From Betaproteobacteria bacterium (GTDB taxonomy: Bacteria > Pseudomonadota > Gammaproteobacteria > Burkholderiales > Rhodocyclaceae): 64,000 nucleotides of DNA. Positions 21,291 through 32,162 of this stretch are shown in pieces. Location of the stretch: positions 224,174-288,173 of the forward strand of contig JADJBM010000009.1 of assembly GCA_016703785.1 (NCBI GenBank). The letters are read 5' to 3'. Within the stretch, counting starts at the first letter, position 1. Each line of letters starts with the position of its first letter. A model generated the notes under the pieces. The model was given only the letters and a program-made list of their open reading frames with translations. It ran no database searches and was not told where the DNA came from. The translations under genes and the position numbers were made by a program.

Positions 21291-21809
21291 TTGTTTTCAC
21301 GCAGTTTTCTGTTCGCCCTGGCAGCGTCTGTCGTGCTGCACCTCGCCCTGATCGCATCCGGCCTGCTCGGCAGGAAAGTCAGTCCCCACGACACGCCGGC
21401 TTCGATCTCGGCCCGCCTGCTGCCGCCCGCCACCGTGCGGCCGCAGGAGGCCCTGCTGAAGGACACGATGGCCGAGCCGGAAACCGCGAAGGCCGTCCAG
21501 CCGCCACCGAAACCCGTCGAGGGAAGCCGCCGCCGCCCCGCTCCGCGCACGCCCGAGGAGGCGGCGCAGCGCAAACTCTCCGAAGTGCTGTTCTATCCAC
21601 CGGAAGCCGTGGCGCGCGGCATCGAGGGCGAAGTGCGCCTGCTGCTGACCCTGGACCGCGACGGCCGGCTGCTCGATGCGCAGGTCGCCGCCGGCAGCGG
21701 CCACAGGATGCTCGACGAGGCGGCCGTCAAGGCCGCTTTCGCCATGGGCAGCCTGCCGGAAGCCGGCGCGCGCGAGGTGATCCTGCCGGTGGTGTTCAGG
21801 CTGCGGTAG
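21291..21809 (+). CDS. TonB-family energy transducer-like protein
   Basis: The 172-aa protein has an N-terminal membrane helix (SFLFALAASVVLHLALIASG), a Pro-rich linker (VQPPPKPVEG) and a C-terminal TonB_C domain (YPPEAVARGIEGEVRLLLTL, then LDEAAVKAAF). The start is a TTG at 21291. TonB couples the proton gradient to outer-membrane receptors, but no ExbB/ExbD or receptor gene is adjacent. It could also be a TonB-C domain protein with another role. Confidence 0.75.
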   Translation: MFSRSFLFALAASVVLHLALIASGLLGRKVSPHDTPASISARLLPPATVRPQEALLKDTMAEPETAKAVQPPPKPVEGSRRRPAPRTPEEAAQRKLSEVLFYPPEAVARGIEGEVRLLLTLDRDGRLLDAQVAAGSGHRMLDEAAVKAAFAMGSLPEAGAREVILPVVFRLR

Positions 21810-21824
21810 CAGCCTGTCGGACTT

Positions 21825-21866
21825 TCCGCGGAAGCGGGAATCCATGGGTCCCCGCTTCCGCGGGGA
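21825..21866. repeat. GAAGCGGGAA-type inverted repeat
   Basis: CCGCGGAAGCGGG and CCCGCTTCCGCGG flank ATCCATGGGTCC. It belongs to the widespread CCCGCGAAAGCGGGAATCC class of intergenic hairpins, also present at 42066-42090. Confidence 0.7.
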
Positions 21867-21872
21867 CGACGA

Positions 21873-23525
21873 CTACGTCGCCTGCTCCTGTTCCTGCAAC
21901 GCCCGCCACATGATCTTGCCGGTCGCCGACTTGGGCAGGGCATCGACGAATTCGACGATGCGCGGCGCCTTGTAGGCGGCCATGCTGGCGTGCGCCCAGT
22001 CGAGGATGTCCTCTTCACTCACCTTGCCGCGCTGGGATTCCTTCAGCACCACGATGGCCTTCACCGTCTCGCCTCGGCGCGGATCCTTCGCGCCGATGAC
22101 GCAGGCTTCCTGGATGGCCGGATGCTGGTAGAGGAGCGTTTCCACTTCGGCCGGCCACACCTTGTAGCCGGCGGCATTGATCATGCGCTTGAGGCGATCC
22201 ACCATGAAGAAGTAGCCGTCCTCGTCCACCTGGGCGATGTCGCCGGTGCGGAAGAAACACTTGCCGTCGATCTTCACGAAGGCCGCCTCGGTCGCCTGCG
22301 GATCGTTCCAGTAGCCGAGGAAGACCTGCGGCCCGCAGGTGACGATCTCGCCCGCCTCGCCTGGCGGCAATTCGCGAAAGTCATCGTCCACGACACGGCT
22401 GTCCACGCCGTAGATGGGGATGCCGAGGCACTGCTTCTTCGCCCGCTCGGGCGGATTGATGTGCGTCGGCGCGATGGTCTCGGACAGTCCGTAGCCCTCG
22501 ACGTAGGTGATGCCCATGTCGAGCAGCTTCTGCGCCACGGCCTCCGGCATCGCCGCGCCGCCGCCGCTCATGCGCTGGATGCTGGAAAGATCGTATTCGG
22601 CGAGCTTCGGGTTGGCGAGGAAATCCACCACCATGGTGGGGATGGCCGTCAGCGCCCCGACACGGTAGCGCTGGATCAGCTGGGCGGCAACCTCGCGATC
22701 CCAGCGCGGCAGCAGCACCACGGTGGCGCCGGTGAACAGCGGCCCGCTCATGCTGCCCTGCATGCCGGTGACGTGGAAATACGGCAGAACGGCCAGGCGC
22801 ACGGTGTCCGGCTTCATGGAGAACCAGTATTCGCCCGCCACCAGCGTGTGCATCACCGTGCGGTGGGTATGCATGCAGCCCTTTGGCTGGCCGGTGGTGC
22901 CCGAGGTATAGGGCATGACGCAGAGGTCGTCGGGACCGGCCGTGTGCGGGCCAGGGCGCAGATTCAAGGCGAGCACGTCATTCCACTGCGTCGCACCGGC
23001 GTCCCCGACGGCCTGGCGCGGCGCAGCGATGACCTCCGGCACCTCGAGGTCGGTCGGCTGCCTCAGGTAATCCGAATAGGCGGCCACCACGATGTGCTTC
23101 AGTCCCTCTGCCAGCAGCGGCTTCATCTGCGCGAAGAGCTCCTGGGCGACGATGGCCACCGTGGCGCCGCTGTCCTTCACATAGTGGCGCAGCTCGAGCG
23201 TGAGGTTCATCGGATTGACCGGCACCACCACCGCGTCGGCGCGCAGGATGCCGTAGTAGCCGATGACATATTGCGGGCTGTTCTGCATGAAGAGCAGCAC
23301 GCGGTCGCCCTTCTTCACGCCGCCTTCGCGCTGCAGCCAGCCGGCAACGCGCTCGGCCTCGTCGTGGAATTCGGCGAAGCTGACCGGCGTGTCGTAGAAA
23401 ATCAGGTAGGACTTGTCGGGGTGGCGTGCCGCCGAAACCTCCGCGTTGTGGAAGACGGAGGTCTCCGGCACGCTCATCGAGTGCGACTGGCCTTTCGGCC
23501 AGAAGGCGAAATGCCGGTCGGACAT
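21873..23525 (-). CDS. Acyl-CoA ligase (AMP-binding; long-chain or LvaE-like)
   Basis: The 550-aa ANL-superfamily ligase has the AMP-binding motif PYTSGTTGQPKGCMHTH, A5 region YVEGYGLSETIAPTHI, hinge DRLKRMINAAGYKVWPAEVE and the C-terminal catalytic Lys in PKSATGKIMWRAL. It activates a carboxylic acid with ATP and CoA. It is the last gene of an eight-gene minus-strand cluster; as the only ligase there it should start the pathway. Its partners (APH kinase, ACAD11-like ACAD, SDR) parallel the levulinate lva set, where the ligase is LvaE. Substrate not determined. Confidence 0.88.
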   Translation of the reverse strand: MSDRHFAFWPKGQSHSMSVPETSVFHNAEVSAARHPDKSYLIFYDTPVSFAEFHDEAERVAGWLQREGGVKKGDRVLLFMQNSPQYVIGYYGILRADAVVVPVNPMNLTLELRHYVKDSGATVAIVAQELFAQMKPLLAEGLKHIVVAAYSDYLRQPTDLEVPEVIAAPRQAVGDAGATQWNDVLALNLRPGPHTAGPDDLCVMPYTSGTTGQPKGCMHTHRTVMHTLVAGEYWFSMKPDTVRLAVLPYFHVTGMQGSMSGPLFTGATVVLLPRWDREVAAQLIQRYRVGALTAIPTMVVDFLANPKLAEYDLSSIQRMSGGGAAMPEAVAQKLLDMGITYVEGYGLSETIAPTHINPPERAKKQCLGIPIYGVDSRVVDDDFRELPPGEAGEIVTCGPQVFLGYWNDPQATEAAFVKIDGKCFFRTGDIAQVDEDGYFFMVDRLKRMINAAGYKVWPAEVETLLYQHPAIQEACVIGAKDPRRGETVKAIVVLKESQRGKVSEEDILDWAHASMAAYKAPRIVEFVDALPKSATGKIMWRALQEQEQAT

Positions 23526-23536
23526 GGACGATTACT

Positions 23537-23560
23537 CCCTCTCCCGCCAGCGGGAGAGGG
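23537..23560. repeat. CCCTCTCCC-type palindrome
   Basis: Perfect hairpin (CCCTCTCCCGC / GCGGGAGAGGG) between the CoA ligase and ACAD genes. Confidence 0.8.
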
Positions 23561-23584
23561 GGGAAACCACTCCCGACATAAGGC

Positions 23585-24811
<1,227 letters not shown>

Positions 24812-24852
24812 TGAGTTCCCCTAGTGAAAATCGTGTGAGCAGGCGCGCTTCA

Positions 24853-24961
24853 AATCCCCCCAACCCCCCTTTTTCAAAGGGGGGCTTCGTTTCGTCCACC
24901 CCTTTTTCAAAGGGGGGCCATGTTTCTTTCCCCCCTTTGGCAAAGGGGGGCCAGGGGGGAT
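24853..24961. repeat. Cluster of three CCCCTTTTTCAAAGGGG-type palindromes
   Basis: Units around 24866, 24899 and 24930 read CCCCCTTTTTCAAAGGGGG, CCCCTTTTTCAAAGGGG and CCCCCCTTTGGCAAAGGGG. They sit between the kinase and ACAD genes of the minus-strand cluster. This is a second palindrome family distinct from CCCTCTCCC. Confidence 0.8.
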
Positions 24962-24993
24962 TTCAACGGCCGTCGAAATCGAAACGCAGTTCT

Positions 24994-26064
24994 TCATATC
25001 TTCCCGGCAAGGATGTTTTCCACCTGCCGCCACGCCTCCTCGGCGAGCGGGCGGGCGCGCTTGCCGGTGTCGATGGCTTCCTGGCTGGCGGCGTTGCCCT
25101 GCAGGGCGCGCGCCATGATCCCCTGCAGGATGGCGGTGAGGCGGAACATGTTGAAGGCGAGGTAATACTCGAACTCGGCCGCCGGAATCGAGGCGCGCCC
25201 GGTGCGCCGGCAATACAGGGCGACGTAGTCGGCTTCGCCCGGGATGCCGAGGGCGGCCAGGTCGTGGCCCTGCAGGCCGCGGAACATGCCGGGCGACAGC
25301 CGCCAGGTCATGCAGTGGTAGGCGAAGTCGGACAGCGGGTGGCCGAGGGTGGACAACTCCCAGTCGAGCACGGCGAGGATGCGCGACTCGGTCGGATGGA
25401 AGATGACGTTGTCGAGGCGATAGTCGCCATGCACGATGGACGTCTCGTCGCCAGCCGGGATGTTGGCCGGCAGCCAGGCCATGAGGTTATCCATGGCCTC
25501 GATCTTCTCCGTCTCCGAGGCGCGGTACTGCTTGCTCCAGCGGTCGATCTGGCGCGCAAAATAGCTGCCCGGCTTGCCGTACTCGGCCAGCCCCACGGCG
25601 GCGTAGTCGACGCGGTGCAGGGCAGCGATGACGCGGTTCATCTCGTCGAAGATGGCACCACGCTCGGCAGGCGCCATGCCCGGCAGCGTCGGGTCCCACA
25701 GGATGCGGCCTTCTACGTAATCCATGATGTAGAAGGCGGTGCCAATCACTGCGTCGTCCTCGCACAGCGCGTAGCTCCTCGCCACCGGCACGTCGGTCTG
25801 CGCCAGCGCGGTGATGACGCGGTATTCGCGGTCGACGGCGTGCGCGGAAGGCAGCAGCTTGCCCGGCGGCTTGCGCCGCATCACGTACTTTTTATTGCCA
25901 GCGGAGAGCAGGAAAGTCGGGTTGGACTGGCCGCCCTTGAACTGCTCGACGCTGAGCTCGCCGGAATAGCCCTCGACGTGCGTGCGCAGCCAGTCGGCGA
26001 GGCGGCCGGTGTCGAAGGCGTGCCGCTCCGACACCGGGCGGGTTCCTACGAATTTGTCACTCAT
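24994..26064 (-). CDS. APH-family phosphotransferase (acyl-CoA hydroxy kinase type)
   Basis: The 356-aa protein has the APH/choline-kinase catalytic motif HGDYRLDNVIF (about residue 210) and metal-binding DWELSTLGHPLSDFAYHC. It matches the kinase domain fused to ACAD10/11 in animals and the separate LvaA in Pseudomonas putida, which phosphorylates 4-hydroxyacyl-CoA. Antibiotic resistance is unlikely given neighbours on both sides are acyl-CoA enzymes. LvaA needs a small partner LvaB; no such gene is seen between the kinase and ACAD, only palindromes. Confidence 0.85.
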   Translation of the reverse strand: MSDKFVGTRPVSERHAFDTGRLADWLRTHVEGYSGELSVEQFKGGQSNPTFLLSAGNKKYVMRRKPPGKLLPSAHAVDREYRVITALAQTDVPVARSYALCEDDAVIGTAFYIMDYVEGRILWDPTLPGMAPAERGAIFDEMNRVIAALHRVDYAAVGLAEYGKPGSYFARQIDRWSKQYRASETEKIEAMDNLMAWLPANIPAGDETSIVHGDYRLDNVIFHPTESRILAVLDWELSTLGHPLSDFAYHCMTWRLSPGMFRGLQGHDLAALGIPGEADYVALYCRRTGRASIPAAEFEYYLAFNMFRLTAILQGIMARALQGNAASQEAIDTGKRARPLAEEAWRQVENILAGKI

Positions 26065-26093
26065 GAAAAACCATCACTTCCCCGGCGTTTGAT

Positions 26094-26140
26094 CCCCTCT
26101 CCCCGCTTGCGGGGCCCTCTCCCCCCAGCGGGAGAGGGGG
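26094..26140. repeat. CCCTCTCCC-type palindromes
   Basis: Two abutting imperfect units: CCCCTCTCCCCGCTTGCGGG and CCCTCTCCCCCCAGCGGGAG followed by AGGGGG, between the APH and MDR genes. Confidence 0.75.
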
Positions 26141-26153
26141 AAATACGAATTGC

Positions 26154-27153
26154 TCATATCAGTTTCACCAGCTGCTTGCCCAGGTTGGCGCCCTTGAGCA
26201 GGCCGATGAAGGCCTTCGGCGCGTTCTCCAATCCTTCCGCCACGGTCTCGCGGTACTTGATCTTGCCCGTGGCGACGCCCTGCCCCAGTTCCTTCAGCGC
26301 CTGCGGCCAGCGCTCCATGTGTTCGGAGACGATGAAGCCCTGCATCCTGATGCGGTTGACCAGCACCGAGCCGATGTTCTTCATCGGATACGGCTCGGTG
26401 TTGTATTGCGCGATGAGGCCGCACAGGGCGATGCGCGAGAAGGCGTTCATGCGCGCCAGCAGGGTGTCGAAGATCTCGCCGCCGACGTTCTCGAAGAGAC
26501 AGTCAATGCCCTTCGGCGTGGCCTCCTTGATGTCCTTCCACAGGTTGCCGGCCTTGTAGTCGATGCAGGCATCGAAGCCCAGCTCGTCGACGACGTAGCG
26601 GCACTTCTCCGCCCCGCCGGCAATGCCGACTGCACGGCAGCCCTTCATCTTCGCCAGCTGTCCGACGACGCTGCCGACGGCGCCGGGAGGCGGCGGTGAC
26701 CACCACCGTCTCGCCGGCCTTGGGCTGGCAGATCTCCATCAGGCCGTACCAGGCGGTGACGCCCGGCATGCCGACCGTGCCCAGGTAGGCCGAGAGTGGA
26801 ATGTGGCGGTCGTCCACCTGCATCAGCATCGTGCCGTCGCTGACGCCGAATTGCTGCCAGCCCAGCATGCCGACCACCTTGTCGCCAACCTTGAACTTCG
26901 GGTGCTTCGACTGCACCACCTCGCCCGCCGTGCCGCCGATCATGACGTCACCGAGGTTCACCGGCGCGGCGTAGGACTTCGTGTCATTCATGCGCCCGCG
27001 CATGTAGGGGTCGAGGGAGAGCCAGTGGTTGCGCACCAGCACCTGCCCGTCCCTGATCTCCGGCACGGGCGTCTCGACCAGCTTGAAGTTGGCTTCCTCG
27101 ACCCAGCCCGTAGGGCGGCTGGCGAGGAGCATCTGCTTGTTCATTTCTGTCAT
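26154..27153 (-). pseudogene. MDR-family NADP-dependent oxidoreductase, one-base frameshift
   Basis: The N-terminal frame (27153 down) reads as an MDR enzyme of the CurA/prostaglandin-reductase group (RNHWLSLDPYMRGRMNDTKS, GMPGVTAWYGLMEICQPKAG) up to VVVTAAS. The rest, from KMKGCRAVGIAGGAEKC to GANLGKQLVKLI, is in the next frame. Removing one base of the GGG at 26685-26687 restores the nucleotide-binding motif AASGAVGSVVGQ and a 332-aa protein. The 1000-nt length equals the full gene plus one base, so a sequence error is likely. It would reduce an enoyl or enone intermediate with NADPH within the beta-oxidation cluster. Confidence 0.82.
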
Positions 27154-27173
27154 GTCGTTTCCTCGTTGTTATC

Positions 27174-27293
27174 CCCTCTCCCCGCTCGCGGGGAGAGGGT
27201 TAGGGTGAGGGGCAAAGCGCCGGCCCACCCTCACCCCGACCCTCTCCCGCCAGCACCCCAAGGGTACTTCCTTCGGGGCGCGGGAGAGGGGGT
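27174..27293. repeat. Pair of CCCTCTCCC-type palindromes with TTAGGGTGAGG linker
   Basis: A perfect unit (CCCTCTCCCCGCTCGCGGGG then AGAGGG), a GGTTAGGGTGAGGGGC / CCACCCTCACCCCGACC linker, and a second arm interrupted by a short insertion with its own CCCCAAGG...CCTTCGGGG stem. Confidence 0.8.
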
Positions 27294-27300
27294 AAATGAA

Positions 27301-27720
27301 TCAAGCCGCCGTATCGCCGGGACTGACTTTCCGCTTCACCTTGAACGAGGCCATCGCCTTGGCCACCATTTCGCCGTCAGCGTCGCGCATCTCTCCCTCG
27401 CAGAAGATGATCGAGGCGCCGCTGCGCAGCACGCGCGCCTCGACCGTCAGGCGGCCGTGGCCGGCGGCGATGAAGCTCACGCTCATGTCCACCGTCACCA
27501 CGCCGGCGGCATGCGGCACCATGCTGCGCGCCGCCGAGCCCATGGTGACGTCGAGCAGCGTCATCACCACGCCGCCGTGGGCATATTCCCAGCTGTTGTG
27601 CAGCTCCGGCCGAACCTCGACGGAGGACACGGCGCGGCCCTTTTCCCAGTGCTCCTCCTTCGCCTGCAGCAGGTCGATGAAGGGAATGTCCAGCCCGAAG
27701 AATTTCTTGTTCTTTGTCAT
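27301..27720 (-). CDS. PaaI-family hotdog thioesterase
   Basis: The 139-aa protein has the hotdog-fold PaaI/YbgC-like motif HNSWEYAHGGVVMTLLDVTM, where HGGV is the hallmark, followed by the strand GVVTVDMSVSFIAAGHGRLT. Such enzymes hydrolyse acyl- or hydroxyacyl-CoA, often relieving CoA trapping in degradation pathways. The ATG at 27720 is chosen; a GTG at 27729 is also possible. Its last residues (SPGDTAA) are encoded by sequence matching the GACTGACTTT repeat. Confidence 0.82.
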   Translation of the reverse strand: MTKNKKFFGLDIPFIDLLQAKEEHWEKGRAVSSVEVRPELHNSWEYAHGGVVMTLLDVTMGSAARSMVPHAAGVVTVDMSVSFIAAGHGRLTVEARVLRSGASIIFCEGEMRDADGEMVAKAMASFKVKRKVSPGDTAA

Positions 27721-27740
27721 GCGCGGCACGCCAATTCATT

Positions 27741-27834
27741 CCCTCTCCCCGCGAGCGGGGAGAGGGTTAGGGAGAGGGGCAACCCGCCGGCCCACCCTCT
27801 CCCCCGGCCCCTCTCCCGCAAGCGGGAGAGGGGG
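27741..27834. repeat. Pair of CCCTCTCCC-type palindromes
   Basis: CCCTCTCCCCGCGAGCGGGG then AGAGGG, a linker, and CCCCTCTCCCGCAAGCGGGA then GAGGGG. They lie between the thioesterase and SDR genes. Confidence 0.8.
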
Positions 27835-27844
27835 GAATGTTTTA

Positions 27845-28621
27845 TCACTTCGAGATGCAGGCGCCGCCGTCCACCGCGATGTATTGGCCGGTGATGTGGC
27901 GCGAGGCTTCCGAAGCGAGGAACACCACCGTGCCCATCAGGTCCTCGTTGCCGCCGAGGCGGCCGAGCGGCGTGGCGTCGACGATCCTGTCGCCGATCTG
28001 GCCGAGCAGGCCTTGCGACATCTTCGAGGGGAAGAAGCCCGGGCAGATGGCATTCACGTTGATGTTGTAGCGCCCCCACTCCGAGGCCAGGGTGCGGGTG
28101 AAGTTCACCGCTGCACCCTTGCTCGTGTGATAGGCGATTGCATTCATGCCTTTCGGGCTGCCGGAGAGGCCGGCGACCGAGGCGATGTTGATGATCTTGC
28201 CGGTTTTCTGAGGAATCATGCAGCGCTTGCCGACTTCCCGGCTGAGAAAGAACATGGCGTTGATGTTGAGGTTCATCACCTTGTTCCAGGCTTCGTCCGG
28301 ATGGTCCTCGGCCGGCGCACCCCAGGTGGCGCCGGCGTTGTTTACCAGGATGTCGATCGTGCCGAGCTTCGCCAGCACGGCATCCACCATGCCGGGGATC
28401 TGGTCGAATTTCGACAGGTCGTTGGTGACGCTCATCGCCTCGATGCCCTTGGCCTTGAGGTGCGCCTCGGCTGTCTTCAGTTCGTCGGCCTTGCGCGCGG
28501 TGATCGCCACCCTGGCGCCCATCTCGCCCAGCGCCTCGGCCATCTGCAGGCCAAGCCCGCGCGAGCCGCCGGTGATGAGGGCGACCTTGCCGGTGAGGTC
28601 GAATAGTTGTTTGACACTCAT
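27845..28621 (-). CDS. SDR-family oxidoreductase
   Basis: The 258-aa classical short-chain dehydrogenase has the cofactor motif TGGSRGLGLQMAEAL, NNAGATWGAP, catalytic Ser in IASVAGLSG and YHTSKGAAVNF (Tyr-x3-Lys). The Arg-rich early region suggests NADP(H) preference, though this is weak. In the cluster it may interconvert a keto- and hydroxyacyl-CoA; LvaD plays that part in the levulinate pathway. It ends in the SDR-typical GQYIAVDGGACI. Confidence 0.9.
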   Translation of the reverse strand: MSVKQLFDLTGKVALITGGSRGLGLQMAEALGEMGARVAITARKADELKTAEAHLKAKGIEAMSVTNDLSKFDQIPGMVDAVLAKLGTIDILVNNAGATWGAPAEDHPDEAWNKVMNLNINAMFFLSREVGKRCMIPQKTGKIINIASVAGLSGSPKGMNAIAYHTSKGAAVNFTRTLASEWGRYNINVNAICPGFFPSKMSQGLLGQIGDRIVDATPLGRLGGNEDLMGTVVFLASEASRHITGQYIAVDGGACISK

Positions 28622-28645
28622 TGTCAGACCCTTTCAAAAATCTTG

Positions 28646-28718
28646 AACCACAGAGAACACAGAGGACACAGAGAAAATCAGTTTGTAGTTCTCTGTGATC
28701 TCTGTGTTCTCTGTGGTT
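28646..28718. repeat. Long inverted repeat of CACAGAGA units
   Basis: Two 30-bp arms (28646-28675 and 28689-28718) pair with two mismatches around a 13-nt loop. Each arm is built of AACCACAGAGAACACAGAG-like units. The transcript between the thiolase and SDR genes would form a long hairpin. Confidence 0.88.
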
Positions 28719-28728
28719 AATGCTTTTC

Positions 28729-29907
<1,179 letters not shown>

Positions 29908-29926
29908 TGTCTGCTCCTGGAATTCT

Positions 29927-32011
29927 TTAATTGAACGTCTTGCCTTCGGCGGCGAGCTTGGCCAGTAGCGGCGCGGGCTCCCAGAAGGCATCGCCGCTGG
30001 CGGCCTTGAAGCCCTGCATGGCACGCGCGACGTTGTAGAGGCCGACCTGGTCGGCGTAGAGCATGGGGCCACCGCGATGCAGCGGGAAGCCGTAGCCGGT
30101 GAGGTACACCATGTCGATGTCAGAAGCGCGCTGGGCGATGCCTTCCTCGAGCAGCCGCGCCGCCTCGTTCACCAGGGCGTAGATGCAGCGCTCGACGATT
30201 TCCTCATTGGCAATCTTGCGCGGCGTGATGCCCTTTTCCTTGCGGTAGTCCTCGATCATCTTGTCCACCACCGGATCGGGGATGGCATCGCGCTTGCCAG
30301 CCTCGTAGCGATACCAGCCCATGCCGGTCTTCTGGCCGTAGCGACCCTGCTCGCACAGCGTATCGGCGATCCTGGCGTACTTGACGTCGGGCTTCTCGAC
30401 GTAGCGGCGCTTGCGGATGGCCCAGCCGATGTCGTTGCCAGCGAGGTCGCCCATGCGAAACGGGCCCATCGCCATGCCCCATTTCTCCAGCGCCTTGTCC
30501 ACCTGCCAGGGCGAGGCGCCCTCCTCGACGAGGAAGCCGGCGATGCGGCCGTAGTGCTCGATCATGCGGTTGCCGATGAAGCCGTCGCAGACGCCGGAGA
30601 CGACGGCGGTCTTGCGGATCTTCTTGGCAACCTGCATCACCGTCGCCAGCACGTCCTTGGCGGTGGCGGCGCCGCGCACCACTTCCAGCAGCTTCATGAT
30701 GTTGGCCGGGCTGAAGAAGTGCATGCCGACGACGTCCTGCGGTCGCTGGGTGAAGCCGGCGATCTTGTTCACGTCCAATGTCGAGGTGTTGCTAGCGAGG
30801 ATGGCGCCGGGCTTGGCGACCTTGTCGAGCTTCTTGAACACCTGCTCCTTGACGCCCATCTCTTCGAACACCGCCTCGATGATGAGGTCGGCGTCCTTCA
30901 GGTCGTCGTAGGACAACGTGCCGCTCAAGAGGCCCATGCGCTGGTCCAGCTTCTCCTGCGTCAGCTTGCCTTTCTTGAGCGAGCTCTCGTAGTTCTTGCG
31001 GATGATGCCGAGGCCCTTGTCGAGCGCCTCCTGCTTCATCTCGAGGATGATCACCGGGATGCCGGCATTGAGGAAGTTCATGCTGATGCCGCCGCCCATG
31101 GTGCCGGCACCGATCACGCCCACCTTGCCGATCTTGCGCGTCGGCGTGTCCGCCGGCACGTCGCCGATCTTGGAGGCGGCGCGCTCGCCGAAGAAGGCGT
31201 GGCGCAAGGCCTTCGATTCCGGCGTCTGCACCAGATGGACGAAGGTCTCACGCTCCACCTTCATGCCCTCGTCGAAGGGCATGGAGACGGCGGCGGCGAC
31301 GGCGTCGACGCACTTCAGCGGCGCGGGGAAGTTCTTCGCCACGGCGCCCACCATGTTGCGGGAGAACTGGAAGAAGGCCTCGGCGTTCGGGTAATCGATC
31401 TTCAGGTCGCGCACGCGCTTCAGCGGCCGCTTCTCCTTCACCACCTTCCCGGCGAAGGCCAGCGCACCGGCCTGCAGGTCGCCGTCGACGAATTCGTCGA
31501 ACAGCGGCGTGCCCTTGAACTGCTCGGAGGGCACGATGGCACCGGAGACGATCATGTTGGTTGCCGCTTCGACGCCGATCAGGCGCGGCAGGCGCTGCGT
31601 GCCGCCGGCGCCGGGCAGGATGCCGAGCTTCACTTCCGGCAGGGCGATCTGCGCGCCGGCCACGGCGACGCGATAGTGGCAGCCGAGCGCCAGCTCGAGG
31701 CCGCCGCCCATGCAGGCGCCGCTGACGGCGGCGATGACGGGCTTGGTCGACGACTCTACGGCGCGGATTACGGTGTTCAGGTTGGGCTCGGCCAGCGCCT
31801 TGGGCGAGTTGAACTCGCGGATGTCGGCGCCGCCGGAGAAGGCCTTGTCTGTGCCGATCAGTACGACAGCTGACACCTTGGGATCGGCCAGGGCCTGGTC
31901 GAGACCGGCAACGATGCCGCTGCGCAGATCGAAGCCGAGGCCGTTGACCGGCGGGTTGTTCATGGCGATCACGGCGATGGCGCCGTGCGTCGAATAGGCT
32001 GCTTGGGTCAT
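29927..32011 (-). CDS. Fused enoyl-CoA hydratase / 3-hydroxyacyl-CoA dehydrogenase
   Basis: The 694-aa fusion has an N-terminal crotonase domain (SGACMGGGLELALGCHYRVA, LPEVKLGILPGAGGTQRLP) and a C-terminal NAD-dependent dehydrogenase (VGVIGAGTMGGGISMNFLNA near residue 300, then GMHFFSPANIMKLLEVV). It resembles PimF and FadJ/FadB of dicarboxylate and fatty acid beta-oxidation. It is the first gene of the minus-strand cluster and divergent from the aldehyde dehydrogenase, sharing a 151-bp control region. Confidence 0.93.
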   Translation of the reverse strand: MTQAAYSTHGAIAVIAMNNPPVNGLGFDLRSGIVAGLDQALADPKVSAVVLIGTDKAFSGGADIREFNSPKALAEPNLNTVIRAVESSTKPVIAAVSGACMGGGLELALGCHYRVAVAGAQIALPEVKLGILPGAGGTQRLPRLIGVEAATNMIVSGAIVPSEQFKGTPLFDEFVDGDLQAGALAFAGKVVKEKRPLKRVRDLKIDYPNAEAFFQFSRNMVGAVAKNFPAPLKCVDAVAAAVSMPFDEGMKVERETFVHLVQTPESKALRHAFFGERAASKIGDVPADTPTRKIGKVGVIGAGTMGGGISMNFLNAGIPVIILEMKQEALDKGLGIIRKNYESSLKKGKLTQEKLDQRMGLLSGTLSYDDLKDADLIIEAVFEEMGVKEQVFKKLDKVAKPGAILASNTSTLDVNKIAGFTQRPQDVVGMHFFSPANIMKLLEVVRGAATAKDVLATVMQVAKKIRKTAVVSGVCDGFIGNRMIEHYGRIAGFLVEEGASPWQVDKALEKWGMAMGPFRMGDLAGNDIGWAIRKRRYVEKPDVKYARIADTLCEQGRYGQKTGMGWYRYEAGKRDAIPDPVVDKMIEDYRKEKGITPRKIANEEIVERCIYALVNEAARLLEEGIAQRASDIDMVYLTGYGFPLHRGGPMLYADQVGLYNVARAMQGFKAASGDAFWEPAPLLAKLAAEGKTFN

Positions 32012-32094
32012 GGATGCACGTCCTTGCTCGAGACTGGATGATCAGGGTGGATCGGATGGACCGGGAAAATCAATTTCGCTGTGCGGTACAGTAT

Positions 32095-32127
32095 TTCGAT
32101 TTACCAGAAAGCATGGTATCTTTCGAA
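32095..32127. promoter_or_regulatory. Candidate operator in the divergent beta-oxidation promoter region
   Basis: An imperfect inverted repeat, TTCGATTTACCA - 7 nt - TGGTATCTTTCGAA, sits midway between the divergent FadB-like and aldehyde dehydrogenase genes in the only AT-rich stretch of the region. Arm size fits a TetR/FadR-class dimer, but no regulator gene is adjacent. Confidence 0.45.
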
Positions 32128-32162
32128 GCGCCATTTGTAAACCTTATAAGAGAACAACCTCC

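Noticed and set aside
24994..26064. Aminoglycoside resistance gene
   Set aside because: The APH fold is present but sequence and neighbours match the ACAD10/11-linked acyl-CoA kinase branch.
30077..31873. 598-codon plus-strand frame opposite the FadB-like gene
   Set aside because: Shadow frame rich in His/Asp/Val with no domain; the opposite strand encodes a complete bifunctional enzyme.
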